Source of the DNA: Fasciola hepatica
Lineage: Eukaryota > Platyhelminthes > Trematoda > Plagiorchiida > Fasciolidae
Length of the DNA stretch: 64,000 bases
Assembly: GCA_948099385.1 (NCBI GenBank)
Contig: CANUEZ040000193.1
Span: 1,748,501-1,812,500 of the forward strand
Direction: 5' to 3'
Shown here one piece after another: positions 48,956 to 63,462 of this stretch. Each line of letters opens with the position of its first letter. Positions within the stretch are counted from its first letter, which is position 1. The notes below the pieces were generated by a model. It worked only from the letters and a program-made list of their open reading frames with translations, had not been told where the DNA came from and made no database searches. A program made the position numbers and the translations under genes.

Positions 48956-51199
48956 GAATATGTTATCCGTCAACTTCAGGCCATCCAGAAAAGCGTTCGA
49001 CCTCTGGTGGACACCATTGCATGTGATCACTAGAATAAGCTTTCTTAGTTGCTTTTGTTTCACAATATTGGAACAGAGAGCTGTGGAAGAGCATTTCTTC
49101 ATGTGTACATGCAGAGCTTCAAAGGGGAACCATAACCATAAAACAGTTTGAATTTTCTTTGAAGGCACCCTTACTTGATCAAACCCAAAGTGAACCACTC
49201 AAAAATATCAATGTCGCAGGAAGGAATAACACAATTCAATCAGAAGTATATTATTTTAGCCAATGTATCAGTTTTGTGACAGAATTGTTCACAAAATTAG
49301 GCGGGTGAATTTTAGATGGAAGAATAGAAGTCTTCCAAGATAGAGCAATATTCCATGCTTTGTGGGAGTAGCATTATAATTACAAAATGGATCACAAACG
49401 AAGTGCATAGATTATTCAGTTACCACCGAGTTTACTGGATCTGAACTTGGATGAAAGCATTTATCTGATCTACAGAGAGAAGGGCACGGGCTTTATTGGG
49501 TATTCCATGAAGTGTATTTCAGTTATCTCGTTAAGTCTGTTATAGGTGAAGTTACCCGGAAATGGCGAAAATGAAAAAGTGTCTCCCACCATTGGTCATT
49601 ATCACTCAATTATTAGAAGCAGACCACATCAATTATTGTTCCAGAACTTCTATACAATAATTGATATACAGATGCAAGTGTGAATTATTTCGCAATAAAG
49701 CCTTTGGTCAAAAGGTCGTCATGGTGAGATTTCAACGCTCCTGTTCCGCGTTTGACGTCACGACTTTTCGACCCAAGCTAGGATTCGTCGTTAAACGTGA
49801 CTGAATGAGTGTGTGAATGGGATAACAGGTTTCGCGTGTTTTTGGTGTGCTACTCGTCTGTCCGTTTCCCGTTTGTTCGGTACAGATTTTGCCAAGATCA
49901 CTTGACATTATCAATTTTGACGTGTCAGTCAGGCGTGCTGACCGAAAGGAAGGCTTCGACGATCAGCTCTTTCGGTGTTACACTCATATGACATAGCTTA
50001 TTAGCAAATCCTGGTTTTCAACATCCCGTCTCTTGTTGGCTCGTTTGTTATTCATGTGATCGTGTCGCTCATCAATGAATTATGGTCTTCAAATTATGTT
50101 ATTGCTAACACGTTATTTATCATCTCGGTGGTTCTCAGACCACCAATCCATTGGTCTTTACACATAATCCATTGGCATATTTTCTTTATCATTCTTTACC
50201 TTACTTCAATCCAGTCAGGCAGTCTACTTATTTAATCGTTCACTTTGCTCATTCGCCTAGACAATCTTCAATCTCCTTCCTGTTCTGTGACTCCGAGTGT
50301 CATCTCACATTGCCGCTGCCTAGATCTCGTGATTAGTCGGCCTTTTCTACTAGTCTCAAATGGTCAATTATTTACCCATACTCTCGATCTTGCATGAATT
50401 GAACTTTCTGATCGGATTCCCCACGAATTGAGATATGCATTGGACAGCTCTTGGCTTTGTTTACCTGATAGTTCACATTGATGTCAGTTCAACTTTGTCA
50501 ACCGTGAACAGACATTTATCAAAAGTCGGCGAACACTCCACTTCATGTGTTTTGAACCTCACATTTCAATAGAGTCTTACGTGCACTCATTTCAACCACA
50601 ATGAAACAAATAACTCACCGAGATTACTTACCGTATCGTTAGCTGATGTTAATTTCTAAGCTTGGCGAAATATATAATTATCATTTTTGAACTAAATTAA
50701 TGCCATTTGCCCCGTCAGAACTGTAATGACTTTAGTTGTCATGATAGCCGAAACGCTTGCGGAAACGTGCGTGGAACAGACTTGTTTTGCCGGCTGTTCA
50801 ATGTGATCTGTATTGAGAACAAAATGGGGAATATTCTGAAGGTGAGTGTTTCATGACTGATCAAATGTTTCACAGATGGCCAATCGCTTAGGGTTCAGAA
50901 GTTTCAGTCAGTAATACTAATTGGACCAAAGGTCATTTGTGAACGTCAAATGCGCAGTCAAACCAGATGACAAAATATCATGTGAAATGTAAATGTCAAC
51001 CGGGCTTCCAAACAAAAGATCTGTAGTTTAACGTATTCTGTAGGACAGTTCATACGAATTAAGTTATTCGAACACGGAGCCTTATGTCACGATGACATTT
51101 TTATCTCTGATGCGATGCCAGCATACAAAAAACCGTAAAAGCTTGAAGCTCTACGGCTTTGGTTGATATTCAAGGGTGAGATGGTTGTGAACCTGGATT

Positions 51200-52040
51200 A
51201 GTTTTAGTTGATTATATATATATACATATATATATATATATTTATATATATGTATATATATAGGGATACATATATATTATTGTAGTACAAGACATTCTAG
51301 ACTACAACTGCGGAAATATACATCACATATCCTTGATGCAAATTTTCACTGAAAATTACTACTTGTAACGGTAATTTGGTACATTGTGTGAAATACCCAC
51401 GCAGTTTCCTTTTCTCACTCACCTGACTCCAATCAGCTTGCTACCCGGTCCTTCTCAACAAATTCAACCTACAAGTCTTCCCTTTCTCTCACGTGTTGAA
51501 CCCGGTTACCTTGCCTCGTTTCACCTACCGTCTTCCTATGAGAGTACTTTTACAGTAGACCGATTTTCCGTTTCCGGCCAATCCAGGGGTCTACGACCTT
51601 CACGTTTTAGGCGCCATATGTACCTGATCTTGTGTGTCATGCTTACCTCCGGTCTCTGTTCACTTTCTCACTCGCACCGCACGGGTGACCTTTGTACTTT
51701 CCTTCCAGGCTGGAGATCCCGCTATGCCTGCGTGAGGGTCTAGGTCAAGCGTGAGTGTGATTCTCTTGGTCCTTGTCTGAACTAATTTCATGGTCATATC
51801 CGTCCCTCCGTCTCATGTACGCTCATCACTCTTTCCCTGATTGGTCGACAGTTCTTCCTATAAAAGATGGATTTCGCCGTATTCTAATGACTCGGTCCCG
51901 TATTGCTCGGCATACGTTTCTCAACAGACCCTTCAGACGATTTGAAGTCCATTTCCGGACCCTTGTGACTGGATTGCGCCACAAACAGAGGTATGTTGCT
52001 TGTAATTGCAATGACTGTTCTCTTTCGCCGTTTCACCTTA
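51200..52040. other. Right-arm-only block starting with a TA tract
   Basis: The left arm is continuous at about 14450-14600 where the right arm has this extra sequence of roughly 0.8 kb. A long interrupted (TA)n tract (51214-51262) marks one end, which would fit the tail of a minus-strand non-LTR insertion, but no head or domain was recognised. The plus strand is pyrimidine-rich between 51400 and 51750, and frames of about 120 codons there have biased composition and no recognised motif. Confidence 0.4.
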
Positions 52041-55000
52041 TTCGATTTTGGTTTCGGGTTCGTGTTCTACAAGTTATTCATTCACTGGACAGCAGTTCAG
52101 TTACACTACTGGTCCTGATTTCCACTGTATCATCTTTCATCATTTGACTCCCTCGATTTTGAGAACAGACGATTTTGCAAGAAGCATTTATAGTTTTATT
52201 GAACGAGTCATAGGTAACAAGGCGCAAATTATCAAAACCAATGGTAGCGAAATTACACATTATAAAAAAAACGTTTTGATCCGTATTCTGGACCTTCATG
52301 ATCAGCACAAAGTTGCCCAATGTTATTTGTCTCTTCTGGTAGTTTCGTTTAGCATAGCTGTTGCCAAATCCACTTGGAAAATGATAGCACCAATTATCTC
52401 GATTATCTGATGTGCTAAAGCTGTTGCACTTCGGATTGTTGGTAGTAAGGAAGCTGCAGAAGTTGTCGGAAATAAAAGCATTTTTCAAAAGGGAATAACA
52501 ATCACTGAGTATATAACAATATTACAGAAATGATAAGACTATTATTGTGCACAAATTATTGGGGCTCAGTGTGATAATCTGTCAAGGTGGTAAAACAGTC
52601 GCACATGTTCTCGTGTTCCAGTACAAATAAATCTACCATGAATAAGCCTCCACGAGTCTGGCTTTGTTCTTTACACCAAACATATATTCTTATCTTAAGG
52701 AAGTCGCATTTTCTACCTTACGATCTTTTAAATAAATTGAGTGATATCTACTAAACGATCCTCATACAAATGTTTTTTTGTTGATGCACACCTCTGGTCT
52801 CGCAGAATTCTCATGATAGTTTGATGTATACTACGGCGTGTTTTTCGATCGGATGAGTTAGGTTTTTCTCCTTCTGTCAAGTTGGAATTTCGTGTAGTCT
52901 TGTAAATTTCCATGCACCGTCACCGTAATTGTTGTGTCCAAAAATATTACATCTTGAAAATCATAACTCTTATAAATCATTGCGCTTCGCACAGATCGAA
53001 CCTGGATCAAAACATGTCAATGATCTGGATGGCAATCTGCTCTTATCAGCACCTCTTCTGCTAAGATTGCTGTGCTATCCTGAAAACACGAAATCATATA
53101 CGCAAAAGTGAGATTTCTGTTCGAGAAAGGTGGCTGAACGTGAATGTTGACTCTCTGGTAAGCGTAGATTGGTTTCAGTGCTCCTGTTAAGACAGGTTAC
53201 CATGGAGAAGTAATATGGGGCAGAGTAGCGACCTACTCCAAATAATCCAAGAGAGGCAAAACTAGTGTTTTATTCAAGTAATGACTAAACATATTGACTA
53301 TCTGGCTACTCCGTGTTTTCTGAGATTGTTCTCGTTTCCAGGGTAAATTTAAAACAAGTGCAACACGTACAACTTCAAAAACTAGGACAACATGTATTTA
53401 GCCCTCTTTCGCCTACAGTCGGAAGTCAATTCTTCCTACAATGCATTTACTACACTTGTAGTTCCTATTAGGGATGACAAGTTAAACATTATTAGTTGCG
53501 ATTTTAATCTTCGTCTGATCTTTGTCTAAGATGAGGCCAGTCAAGTACTAAGAGTTACCTGGGATAACAATCTAGAGTAGACCAATCGTATTCGAAACTA
53601 TACCAGAAAATCAAGACTTCTTTCTTTTCAAACAGAGAAACTCAATTTGGACAAGACATACAATCACTTCCAAGTTTTCTCAAAAGTGTTGTTCCTGTCC
53701 TACTTAATTGTTTCCTTGCAAATAGTGTAGGTCTTCTGAAACGCGGTCTCGAGGCTCTGCGTCTCGATGTGGCAGTTGTAAGTCGCGTTCCATCGTTACA
53801 CGCAGATATTTATTTTACTGAACCGCTGATCAGTTTAGTATAGCCTACGAGGTACTTCAAAACCCTAATAATCTGTTACACACAGGCAATCCGGCCTTCT
53901 TCATTTTGAATGAATCTGTTGAGAACCCCCCAACACCTTATCTTACTCGGGTTCTGACCAATGCAGAGAATATAAAAGAGATCGGCAGGCACGACCCTCT
54001 GCTCTTTCACCTAACAAACCGCAACAGGTATAATAACAATTAATATATACCTAAAAGTTTTATTATTTGTGATATCCTGCTTATTTCTCATGTTTCGTTT
54101 AATATTTTGCGTACAACAACTGAAACCTCTGTGCACTGATTGCATTAGTTAGCCGTGCGAATCAGAATACTATGAGTTCCCCAAAATAATTATATTATTT
54201 CTCTGGAAGTAATAGCTTGAATGAGATTATATACTTACTTTGTGGGTCGTTTCCCATCTGTCCCATATCTCTTTGGATTCCGTGACCGAAAACCAACAAA
54301 GATTTTATCGTTTTTTCACATTTTTCAAAACTCGTCTCTAAATCGATCGAAAAGAATAACAGAAAGAACAATTGCCGTTCATGGCATGTTCAAAATATTA
54401 GTAAAATTCTGACTGACAATTTGATTTTGAAATCATGATGAAAAGGAACTCACGTTATCTACGAAAACAGCCTGCCTACTTGAGCACGATTTCTGTTGAT
54501 CTTATAATCTTAATCACTGACAGCCAACTGTACGTTTTTCTTAGGTTAGCCAATGACTCTCGTCGATTCCACCAAGAGTTTTTCTCGTGGGTAAATATTC
54601 CTGACGCAGTTCCGGTACAAAAAGATGCCGATATAAAGTGCCAGAGAAAATAGCCACCGTTTTCCTAACTGCCCGTGCAGGATTCGTCCACAAATACGTT
54701 CAGCCATACGGTCAGCTGGAAGTCCCCTTGTAAACTAATTCACAACCCAACAGTCTGAATAAATATGGTCAGTAGTTTTTAATGTGTGGAGGACATTCAA
54801 ATCACACTCGAATGACCAATTCAAGTAAAATCTTACAATCAGCTCAACTGGATAACCTGAATTTACCTAGTTTGTCGTAATCTGCAATGAATTGGGAAGT
54901 TGCAGAGAAAAACTTGAATACAAACAAATCAAGATTTTGTCGAAAATCTACACAAGTAGGTATTGTTTACTGAGTAAGCAATATCAACTCGAAAAAAACA

Positions 55001-58000
55001 CTGATTGTCAATGTGAAAAAATATAAAGAAGTCTTGTTTTCAAAAGAAAACACATGTACGGTCAGAAAAAACGTTAAGCTCCAATTTTGTGACTGTGATA
55101 AGCCTAAAGCGAAAACGCGCAAATCCCATTTTCGAACAGATTTATGACATTTGCAAAGTTTCTAAATACCGTAGAAGCCGAATATTTTCCTTGCAATTAG
55201 GGAATCGTAAAATGAGTGCACCCGTTTTCACGCGAAATCTCACCGGGGCTTGGAAAGTCTCGTTTTGCTTTATAAGTCACGTGCACTCATTGTTTGAGCT
55301 ATGAAGAGCACAACATGAACGTCTGCTCAGTTCCCGTGCTTTCTTTCGTAAAAAAGCCTGTTATCCGTATGGGGGATGAAAATTATCTTGAGGAAATTTG
55401 CACGACAAAATGAGGGATTAAATTAGATATCCTGTAATACCAAAAAATCTTTTTGAACACTTACCAATGGGATGTACTACACGATGCAATAAAGGTCATT
55501 TTGGATTTCGGAATAATACCTTTGGGTATTCAATATAGATTTGGAAATCACCTTTCTCTTTGATAATCATATGAGGTGAAACTAATGATGACAATATCCA
55601 GTGCTTAATTGTGTCAACAAGATGATGGAACGATGGGAGTCATGATTCAGAGGTGTTCTTTGCCTGGCGTATCCATAACTTGAACCGAGTCGACGGGGAA
55701 ATTGTGAACAGCCACATTTGATCGGCCACCAGATTGCAAACATCAAAATCTTTTCCTCATTGGGATTTGAGCCAATCACTCGTTCTCCTCAGCAGTTACA
55801 TCTTTGAGAGCAATATCTTTTACACCTTGAACAGCTCGGGTAATGGCGAGATTATTTAGAATATTTGGATTTGTGATTTAATTTCATACTTGTGATGACG
55901 TATTATTCGGCGATCTGTTCGTGGTGTGACCGGTAGTCCTAATGCTCATGTATTTTGAAACCACTGTTGAGTTTCGCTAATTTTCCAGAGAGTGAGGCAC
56001 AAGTCGCATAGAAAAACATTTGCTTTTTTCATGAAAGCTAACATGGATTTATCGCCTTCATCTTCAATCAAACAACCGTCCCAAAAACTGCGTTTTTCCG
56101 ACAAACAACGCTAGAAAATGAGTTGCATTCAAAAAGGGCGTTCAAGCTAGTGGTGATTGGGAGTAATTCATTTCAGTCAGTATTTCAAACAGCTTCTGGA
56201 AAACACTGATCTGTGTTGATCTCACGATTTAGGCAGATTATTGACAAAACATAATAAAACCATGACCTTAAAGCTATTCAGTGTGGCTATTGATGCAGGA
56301 GTCGGAGCGGTTGCTCGGTATGCGACCGGATTTATTTCGGCCAATCTGGGGATTCTTATTTCATGGCCAACTTTTAAATAACTGAATGTAAAAACTGCCT
56401 TAGGTAAAATCGTTCCATATTCATTCCCGTTCATGTGATGAGATAAAAATCATTGTTAGACCAGATAAGAATGACCCTTGTTTTTACTTGTTTGTCATGG
56501 ATTATTAGGGATAGCTAGGAGCAGATTCATGGAGACAACTTGCACGTATTGAGGTAAGATTAAATGGTTTTGAGAAATGGAATACATTTGTAGGGTTGAT
56601 CCCAGTGCCCAGTGTTCGCCGTTTGTGTTCAGTTATCCAGTAGTCCTCATTCCATTTGAGAGTCTGCTTTGATGCCTTCTTGATGGTATCTTTAAAGATA
56701 CCTTACGTATCATCTGCGAGACGAGTTTGGTAGTGATACTCAAGAGCTATCTGATACAATTTAGCTCACGTTATTTGGTTAACGTACATCAATGTTGTAT
56801 TTCGCAGGGAACTTATCATGATTGTTATGGGTGATAAAACCAATGACTAGCGCCAGAATATTCGATTTGCCCTAGCATACCTACTAGTGACATGGAAATG
56901 AGCAGTCATTCCTAATCTTGCTTCTGTTGACGGAAATGCGTGAAAAAAACAACCTGGCACCTGTCCAATCGAATTCAGGAACACCATCCGACATGGTTAG
57001 CCAAAGGGATCAAAGAGACTTCAACCAGAGCCATACTTGCCCGTACAATCAATGTCGGTGACACTAACTCGGGATGGGCCATTTAGAGTTATCTGCCGTG
57101 AGTCAGCAAACCACTCTAAAAGATTCAGATTCAATAAGGCCGAAGCAATCGCATTCAAGTCAAACAGACCGACCTTGTGCTCGGAAGCTTAGTGTCTAGT
57201 TCTTCCCCTTAACAACGATAAACAAACGAATAATGGCTTGCTCTAAGTTTCTAAAAATAAAAATTTTTTTCCCACAGCCCAGTACTTGTTGGTCACCGTT
57301 TTTGATACTGTGTAATCATCTATGGGTATTCTGCAGAGGGTCCTTACGCATTGGATTGCACAACAGCTACGCTAAAATGGTGCACATGAAAATCGTAAGC
57401 ACGTTGATGAACTCACATGCCTGCATAATTTCGCTCTCGTGACTGTTGAGCTTGGTTGAAAAGTGTTCCATTCTGGACAATGCTAGTTCAAATGCAAATG
57501 ATGTAGTTATCACAAGCCTGCATGTATCGAACAAGATATAGACAGAGTTGTCAAAAATAGAGCATAGTAGCCGGTGTGTGCCTCCTTGTTTACTGGATAA
57601 CAAATGAGTTCAAGATTGGTTACTGAGACCTTTCATTAGTGTCACCGAACTAGGTATACAGTATACTTCAGAATCGTTTCACTGGATGATGGGAATGCCT
57701 AAGGCACCATGAAGGAACAAAGACGGATGTTTGGTCTGAACACAGTGTTATCCAGTTTTGTCAAGTATGATCGGCATTCGACTGTTCACCAGAAGTATGA
57801 TGGTCGACAGTGGTGGGGCTCGCACATTTCACCCGGAGGGTAAAATGAGCTTTCGTCAACTGCCCACTGCGACCATGGACGATGCACTATATACACCACA
57901 CCAGATCAATCCCTGTCCTTAGACAGTGCTTTGCAAAAGAAAGACAACCATAAATTTATCATTAGGTATAAACCTTTGGAATCAGGACAATGCCATTTTA

Positions 58001-59300
58001 AGTGTAGTATTCATGTGATAATTCCACTCCAGTCGATAACGTTCACAGAATCACATCATGACCATCGCATCATTGTAAAAACTTTACTCTACTAGTCTGC
58101 GAACATCCCGAATATAGGTGTTTATTCCCCCATCTATTCTTCAGGGAACCGAAGATCTGTTTTGGACCGATGATTCGAGCAATGGGTTATTCGAGATGAT
58201 GTGCGTGCGTGCGCGTTACATTAGGCAGAATCGATCAGCAGAACGCTGTCAGACGTTCGGACAGTAGCGGTACCTAACAACGGACATAATGCACATTCGT
58301 GACACAAATGCAAACACCAAAACATCCATTTTATCAATTCTGCATATATTCAATTTGCAGAGCACCACTGCACCAGTTGGTGAGTGAGATGCTTACTCAC
58401 TTCGGGGAGCTGGCAGACATAGATAAAGAGAACATATTGGTCGCACGATAAAAAAGGAGTTAATGAGTACTCACATCAAGGACAGATACATGTGTTCACA
58501 AATAGCTACATGTCAGACAGAATTTCGAAGGAGAGTAAAGTGATTCAGGGCAAACAACACTGGACAACATTGGGCTCTCACACTCCCACTCATCTCTGTG
58601 ATCTAACAATAGATCGATAGGTTATTTTGAGCAACGTTTGAGTCGGTAATTTTGCTTCAGAAAAATGGACTGGCTTATTTTGAAATGCTAGCTCAAAACG
58701 CGGCTATTATATCAGTTTATAATAGGAAATTGTCTCACTATTCCGCTGTTCACGTAATTCTGAATAGCAGTTCACCAAAAGTCTCCTAGCATGTCTATCA
58801 CATACATGCCCACTTTGCTAGAAGCATTAACCATACCAAACTCTTTGTACAGATTTCCCCGGTGATTGAGTTGCATACATCGATCGTCTATGAACACCAT
58901 GGTGAGTTCACGTGAAATATGACTGGTTTATTCCTTCAATTAACTAAAAGCTTTCAGTTACTGGAAAATTGCTTTTAATTTGCCCTTCTATATGCAACTC
59001 GATATCCAATATGACAAATACACTATCCATCATGCATCGTAAAACAGACGCTCGTTTATACACCAGTCTAACTTGCATGACTTTCGAAAATAACCCATTC
59101 CTTTGCCATCAGGTTGTCTATGCTTACTCAACGAAACACTTCATGGACCTGAGCGCTCATACGCCTTTACTTGAGTGGGCCTGCTTGTTCACGCTCTTCA
59201 ACAGACACAAGAATTCTATATATGTTCAGCTCCCGACGATGGACATACATGTGAGCACCCGTGCAAATACAATTTAAATGTACCGAGTGAAATATGTGTA

Positions 59301-59490
59301 CATTCTGTCCGAAAAAAATTGGCATAACCTCGGAGGGGTCGAAATCCTGACGTGCAGACGAATCCTCATCTATATTACTGATACTTCTCCTCCGCGTTAA
59401 ACGATAGTATCGGTTGTGCAAAGTGGAACTCCACGGTATGATGGAACTTCGACCGAATCGAATTGATCCCGATTTTTTTCGGATAGACTA
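59301..59490. mobile_element. TA-flanked MITE, right-arm copy
   Basis: This 190-bp element is flanked by TA on both sides (59299-59300 and 59491-59492). It starts CATTCTGTCCGAAAAAAATT and ends with the inverse, GATTTTTTTCGGATAGACTA. The inverted termini extend about 45 bp (GGGGTCGAAATCC near the start; ACTTCGACCGAATC near the end). It has no coding capacity. It lies at the position matching the copy at 6777-7000. Confidence 0.8.
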
Positions 59491-59849
59491 TACACTTCAC
59501 CACGTGTCAAGCCAAACACTGCAAAGGGTCACCTGACCTGATCCCCTCTTCGGTCAATAGTGCTACGTAGTGAATCTGAATGAAGAACAGTTTGTTTCTT
59601 GAATCAGTTCCACAATGACCAACGTGAGTGAATTTAAACGAGACGTTTCTCGTCCTGTGTAGTTTCACTTAACCCAGTACCATTTTAAAGACTTTTCTGG
59701 TCACTATAATATGATATTTTTGGGAACTGTCTTCATTTAGCGGTAATCGTAGTTTTTTTCCGCGGTGTCTTTTGCAAAACAGCGCTTCGGTAGATCACAT
59801 TGGAGAACGACATCGTCGAACCAAGAAGCTGGTTATGGCAGTCTGCGAT

Positions 59850-60095
59850 GATAGTCAGTTTATGAGAACACTGTTTGGTGAACAAGCTCGTTTTCAATGA
59901 TTCGTACTCAAGCCATTACATCACAATACATAACGATAAGTTACGAAATCGGACCAATTCGAATTATTGCAAGTGATAGAGATTATTGCTGATATGTCAG
60001 CATTGTGATGTAATGTCATGAGTATGAATCACTGAAAACGAGCTTGTTCGCCAATCTGTGTTCTAATCATGTGCTCACTGGGAGTAATCAGACAA
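59850..60095. mobile_element. Hairpin (foldback/MITE-like) element, right arm only
   Basis: The inverted-repeat core is very clear: GGTGAACAAGCTCGTTTTCA (59878-59897) to CATTACATCACAAT, mirrored by ATTGTGATGTAATGTCATGA (60002-60021) to GAAAACGAGCTTGTTCGCC (60034-60052). Weaker symmetry extends outward to about 59850 and 60095. The loop is about 70 bp. In the left arm the MITE and the SINE pair are only 15 bp apart at this position, so this element (within about 600 bp of extra sequence) inserted after the duplication or was lost on the left. Confidence 0.7.
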
Positions 60096-60099
60096 CATA

Positions 60100-60800
60100 G
60101 ATGGTTACTGTAATGAATTGTCTTGGACAAGATTTTTCACATACAAACCTCAGGTCATCCGATCAACCTTGTCCTCGTAAGCACGAGACTGGAGTTTTCC
60201 TCTGGTTAGAGCTCATCAGTGGTACATATATATTGCTGGGCTCAGGATTTCGACCCAGAAAGTCTCACCTGAAATGTGTGAGTGTTACCACTGCACTACT
60301 TTGCCCGCGACCGAGCTAACTCAAATAACCAAGTCAGGTTTATTGAGAGGTAGTCCACTATGACCCCAGGCAGTGCTCCATGACTGCTGGCAAGCAGTTA
60401 TGAGGTATACACAAATGTCAAAATCGCGAAGCGAGCAGATGGAAGTAGTACCCCAATTCTACGGAGAAGACATGACTTGGAGAGAGGTATTCGCTCGAGG
60501 TCAACGGTATGATGCCGTATCTATATTCGAAGCCATCGGGCACTACTGATTGCCTTAGAGGACGATATATGAACAAATATACCTCGGTGATTTGGATGAG
60601 CCCGGTCGGGTGCGAATTGGTACAGTGGTAGTACACACATCCTTCAAGTGTGCATATCTCGGTCAAACCCTAAGCATGGCAGTGGATATGCACCGCTAAT
60701 TAGTTCTAACAAGAGAAGATCTCAAGTCTATTGCCTCCGAATGCAACTTTGGTCGGATAACCTGATGTGTGGTATGAAAAAGGAAGTGCAAACTACAATC
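60100..60800. mobile_element. Inverted pair of tRNA-like SINE units, copy 3
   Basis: This is the best preserved copy. The minus-strand unit (head 60303-60316, tail toward 60100) has a perfect A box TAGTGCAGTGG and GGGTCGAAATCC about 32 bases later. The plus-strand unit (head 60600-60612, tail to about 60800) has a perfect A box TGGTACAGTGG and a B-box-like GGTCAAACCC. A-to-B spacing is tRNA-like. Both tails share TCTAACnAGAG and GTCGGATnACCTGA-type sequence. The spacer of about 290 bp contains a direct relative of the region just upstream of each head. It corresponds to 6130-6762 in the left arm. Confidence 0.75.
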
Positions 60801-63462
60801 AATCAAGTAAACTATTGTACGTTGTCAGTTGCAGTTTATCCCTCTCACCATCTGCTAATTAGGAACATTCTCATAAGATTTTCCCCGTAATGTTGTACCG
60901 GGTGAAAACAATCGACACCAATTCACGTTCAACTTATGATCGTTGATTTTCGCCTACTTAAATCCCGTAGCTGAGCACAGTGTCCCAAAAATAAATAAAA
61001 TTTGAAAAATCAGATTCTAATGAACTCTAACAATGGCCATAAAAATGTGCTAGGGTTCATGACACCAGAAAAAGCAGTATGTTGGTGGAGCCGCCGACAA
61101 AATTCTCAGAACGTATAAAACACAATACCCGCATGCGAAATGCGATTCGATTTGAAAAATAAATTGCAACTAATCCACAAATGGGGATTCATTATTATGC
61201 TTGCAAAAGTAATTTTAGTATGGGTTCTCCCAATTAATTTGTAATAGGACACATCATTATATTCGTTTTCAAATATTGTATCTCGTACACTTACGTAGGC
61301 CATTTATGTTGGAATGATAGATAAGTTCATTCCACTTTTGTGTTAGTATTTGATAGTTCAATTTGAATTCGTTGATGCGTTGTGTCAGATCTGGAACACG
61401 AAATAAAATCGGAAAATCGTCACTGTTCAATTTGGAGAAAATTCACTGAGTGAACGGATTGATGATTCGGCATGCACGACAGTGCGTGACCTTAGCACGA
61501 AAATCCAGGAGAATGCAGCAAAGAATGACAAGTTCAGCGGGGTGCAGCAGAACAATAATCGAATCTGCCTCTCCAAAAAGCTAGTTGATCATGTTTGAAA
61601 AGAACAAGCAGATTTTCATTGAAAAGGGATACAGATTAGGCTAACTTTCATCGTTTTGCGTGGAGAATTCTCAGATTATTTACGAAGAATGAAATTTGCA
61701 GCGAAATTGATCAGTTCCCGGTGAGAGAACGCAGGATTGATAGCCGGGAAACATTTGATGCACCTCATTAGACGCAAGGTATAATTATTCGAAAGCATCC
61801 AGCCGAATTTTAATAAAAACAGGAACGCTCACGAATGCTGATCTGATGGCTATTGTAATATGTTCATGATATGAAACAACCGGAACATTCAAGATGAAGA
61901 GTGTGTACCTACAATTTGTTGGTCTTTGCAGGAGAAAACAAGGACCTCTTAAGTTCATCTGCTGAGTCCTAGTGAGGGCAATGAACGAACACCAGTTGCT
62001 GAGATTCATTTCAATCATGTTCACCACCAACCTGAGTTGAAAATCAAACGATTTTGAAAAAGATAATAAAACAAGAAGATCTGCGAAGACCCCAGTTTCG
62101 GGCACCGGAGAACATCTGAATCCCAAAACGTTACCGGTGAACAATACTAATATATATACATAAGAGAGAATACAACCAATGAGCTGCATGACATCCCGAA
62201 AGTCTATGACATCACCCAAGGTTGAGTCTATTCTTCGTGGTCTTCATGCAATTATGGTAAGAGAGAATTGGTCATCCTCCCAAATTCGAAATCTAACTGG
62301 TATGGAAACAAGTTGTGGAGCTCAAATTCCCTTTCGAAATCACCTGAAGCACACGTTACAACCATTCATCTTGGTGAGCTTTACTGTTTTCTCAAGTAGG
62401 TTGTCCCACTCGCTTATTCTATTGTGCCTTGAGTCTTTGTTCCTGAAAAGTACTGATGATACAATAAATGATTCTTATTCAGACATGAGAAATTGGTTTT
62501 TATTTATTGCCAGAAAACTGACTAGTGAAACAGAATAACTGGTCTAACAATACCGACACGTCAATATTAGATTCGGTAGGTAAAAAACGAGCCAGCCCGT
62601 TGACATACCGTGACTTAAAATCGACGTACTGGATTTCGTGGTACCACACATGAAACATAGATTCCAAATATGTTTGGGTTAAGTTTTATCAAGCTTTCAA
62701 ACTAGATTTATATTGGGATTATCATACTACTCTGCTGTGTGACAAATATAAATCGCTTCAAAAACCAGCGGAACACCATTGTTGTCGTATTATGAAAACG
62801 CTGGTTCTATCTGACTCATTCAGTTGAATTATGCCAATCAGCTGTTCTCTGTTTTAGCAAACCCTTTAAAATTGAGGCGCAACAGCCTGTTAAGATAAAC
62901 AGAGCGCGATTCGGGGTCTTCAGATATCTGATTGTGATTTTCCATTGGATCCAACCAATATGATTTGAAAAAATTGCATACAATATGAAGAAAAGCTTCA
63001 ATAATTACTTCTATATACATATATATATATATAATGTATGTAAGGCATGTTACACGGTTGGTTTACATCAAGAGTGGTCCCAATGTTAACTTAGCTTGCA
63101 CAATAAACCAAGAGAACTCACCGTTGTCACCATTCACGTTGGTCGAATAAAAACATATGAAGAGCCAAAAAATGAACCAGGCAATTATGTGATTCACACG
63201 ATACAGCAAGATGTCCATGATGAAACTTCTGTTTGAACCCCGTCAAATTTGTCGAATGACTAGTGGAAACAATGCAAAGCTTCTCAAGCCTGTTTAACCG
63301 ATTGGTCACAGCTTGGTCAAATCAGTGATTCTAGACCGACAATGAGAAGACCAATGCAAGACGTACCCGTATATAGGCACAACACAGAAAGACATACAAA
63401 CCCAACTTGGAACGAGTTCGTCAGCGCGCAAACCAACCAAAAGTTTCAACGGGTACCGCGAA

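Noticed and set aside
51384..52147. Two adjacent frames of about 120 codons as one broken gene
   Set aside because: Composition is driven by the pyrimidine-rich strand (many Ser, Pro, Leu, Phe, Arg) and no motif of a known transposon protein was seen.
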